Positions 20,067-20,657 of a stretch of DNA of 20,657 nucleotides are shown one piece after another; position 1 is the stretch's first letter; each line of letters starts with the position of its first letter. The stretch is from a virus. The DNA is taken from IMG/VR virus record IMGVR_UViG_3300008267_010240, positions 1-20,657 of that record. The stretch is one strand, 5' to 3'. Under the pieces are notes generated by a model, which saw only the letters and a program-made list of their open reading frames with translations, did not search any database and was not told where the DNA came from. A program made the position numbers and the translations under genes.

Positions 20067-20259
20067 TTTTATAATATTCCAGTTTGATCCAGTTTAGAAG
20101 AGCATAAACCTCAGGTAATTCTGACTTATGATCTTGATAGTCAGTATCATCTAACATTTCCTCTTTCTCATAAAACTCGATCTCACTGGTGAGATAATCA
20201 ACATAATGATTAATTGCGGTGATAGCAACTTGGCGATCACGTTGGGAAATAAGAGACAT
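20056..20259 (-). CDS. Small hypothetical phage protein (67 residues)
   Basis: A 67-residue soluble, mainly helical, acidic protein: MSLISQRDRQVAITAINHYV, DYLTSEIEFYEKEEMLDDTD, ending ALLNWIKLEYYKNEN. No domain is recognised. An ideal AGGAGG lies three bases before the ATG at 20259, and a consensus-like promoter lies 22 bases further up, so it should be strongly made early in infection. It overlaps the 54-residue gene. Confidence 0.7.
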   Translation of the reverse strand: MSLISQRDRQVAITAINHYVDYLTSEIEFYEKEEMLDDTDYQDHKSELPEVYALLNWIKLEYYKNEN

Positions 20260-20280
20260 AAACCTCCTAACTCGTTATCT

Positions 20281-20309
20281 ATAATACACTAAAAAGGGGG
20301 TTTTGTCAA
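20281..20309 (-). promoter_or_regulatory. Sigma70-type promoter downstream of pstS
   Basis: Minus strand: TTGACA (20309-20304), 17-base spacer, TATTAT (20286-20281). The -35 box is consensus and the -10 box has one mismatch. Start expected near 20274. The -35 box is inside the loop and one arm of the pstS terminator and the terminator's T-run is part of the spacer, the same build as at 15890-15926. Confidence 0.85.
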
Positions 20310-20314
20310 CCCCC
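20290..20314 (-). terminator. Rho-independent terminator of pstS
   Basis: Minus strand: 7-bp stem GGGGGTT/AACCCCC (20314-20308 and 20302-20296) with a five-base loop GACAA, then TTTTT. It begins ten bases after the pstS stop codon and points leftward only. Confidence 0.88.
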
Positions 20315-20323
20315 ATATGTATA

Positions 20324-20657
20324 TTAGTTTCCGATACGACCAACGGCAATCCTTGCACGGTTCAGAATAGAACCAGACAGAGGAACATATCCAAGATCAT
20401 CAGCAATAGATTGTGCCTTAGAGCTCAGAGCATAGTTCAGAGCATTACGAATATCATCTGCCTTAGCACCATTACCAGTACGATATGCAAGAACCCAAGT
20501 CAGAGTAGAGATAGGATATGCAGTTGCACCAGCAGGATTTGCGTTTTCACCAGCAAGGTTTGTATCCAGTTTGATGTTATTCAGAGCAGCGGCACCTGAT
20601 GCAGCAGTAGGAAGAACAAACTTACCTGCCTTATTTTGGATTGCTGCTGCTTGAATA
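20324..20657 (-). CDS. pstS: Phosphate ABC transporter substrate-binding protein, C-terminal part
   Basis: The last 110 residues of a PstS-type periplasmic phosphate-binding protein; the N-terminus and signal peptide lie beyond the right edge. Visible are AAAIQNKAGKFVLPTAASGA, GATAYPISTLTWVLAYRTGN, and the C-terminal helix region ALNYALSSKAQSIADDLGYV followed by [18 protein letters not shown]. In the family this half of the protein closes over phosphate in the periplasm and delivers it to PstCA. Cyanophage pstS is a known auxiliary gene that raises phosphate uptake in infected, phosphate-starved cells and can be under host PhoBR control; the promoter is not in the window. The stop TAA is at 20326-20324, followed by a terminator. 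Confidence 0.92.
   Translation of the reverse strand, partial: IQAAAIQNKAGKFVLPTAASGAAALNNIKLDTNLAGENANPAGATAYPISTLTWVLAYRTGNGAKADDIRNALNYALSSKAQSIADDLGYVPLSGSILNRARIAVGRIGN

Noticed and set aside
20303-20599. Plus-strand frame of 98 codons opposite pstS
   Set aside because: It is the antisense of the clearly coding pstS frame and has no recognisable domain.

Overview
The window looks like part of a T4-like cyanophage (marine cyanomyovirus) genome. All genes lie on the minus strand and are tightly packed. Several signs point to this group of phages: a 6-phosphogluconate dehydrogenase (gnd), the phosphate-binding protein PstS and a Dps-like ferritin as auxiliary metabolic genes; three scattered tRNA genes without encoded CCA; many 30-75 residue proteins joined by ATGA overlaps; sigma70-type early promoters; and a T4-type late promoter box (TATAAATA) in front of dps. 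The assignment is from gene content, not from a database match.

From the right (transcription runs right to left): 20657-20324 is the C-terminal end of pstS, closed by a terminator that overlaps a TTGACA/TATTAT promoter. That promoter serves two small genes and tRNA-Val(UAC). Next come dps behind a late promoter with a hairpin leader, a zinc-ribbon protein with no standard start codon, tRNA-Ser(UGA), and a train of four tiny genes leading into gnd. Three more small genes, tRNA-Pro(UGG) and a strong TTGACT/TATAAT promoter follow, with three conserved-looking phage genes downstream. This block ends in three related hairpins and a terminator (16073-15898).

A second terminator-promoter composite at 15926-15890 opens a 15.9 kb, 21-gene surface-glycan operon that runs off the left edge. 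It starts with gmd and fcl (GDP-L-fucose synthesis) and a GT11 alpha-1,2-fucosyltransferase. It continues through several GT-A-like glycosyltransferases, three SAM methyltransferases, an NTF2-like protein, a ManC-type cupin, a nucleotidyltransferase-kinase fusion, a GatZ/KbaZ-like TIM barrel, a capsule-type HAD phosphatase, a HAD-nucleotidyltransferase fusion and a short GDPD-like protein. It ends with a GT6 (ABO blood-group family) transferase, a GT25-like transferase and a UDP-sugar 4-epimerase.

Two themes stand out. First, gmd + fcl + GT11 + GT6 + epimerase are the activities needed to build a histo-blood-group A/B-like cap (Gal or GalNAc alpha-1,3 on Fuc alpha-1,2-Gal). Second, the kinase-nucleotidyltransferase, HAD-nucleotidyltransferase, HAD phosphatase and aldolase-like genes look like an unassigned activated-sugar pathway. 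The products could decorate the virion or remodel the host surface during infection; the sequence does not decide between these.
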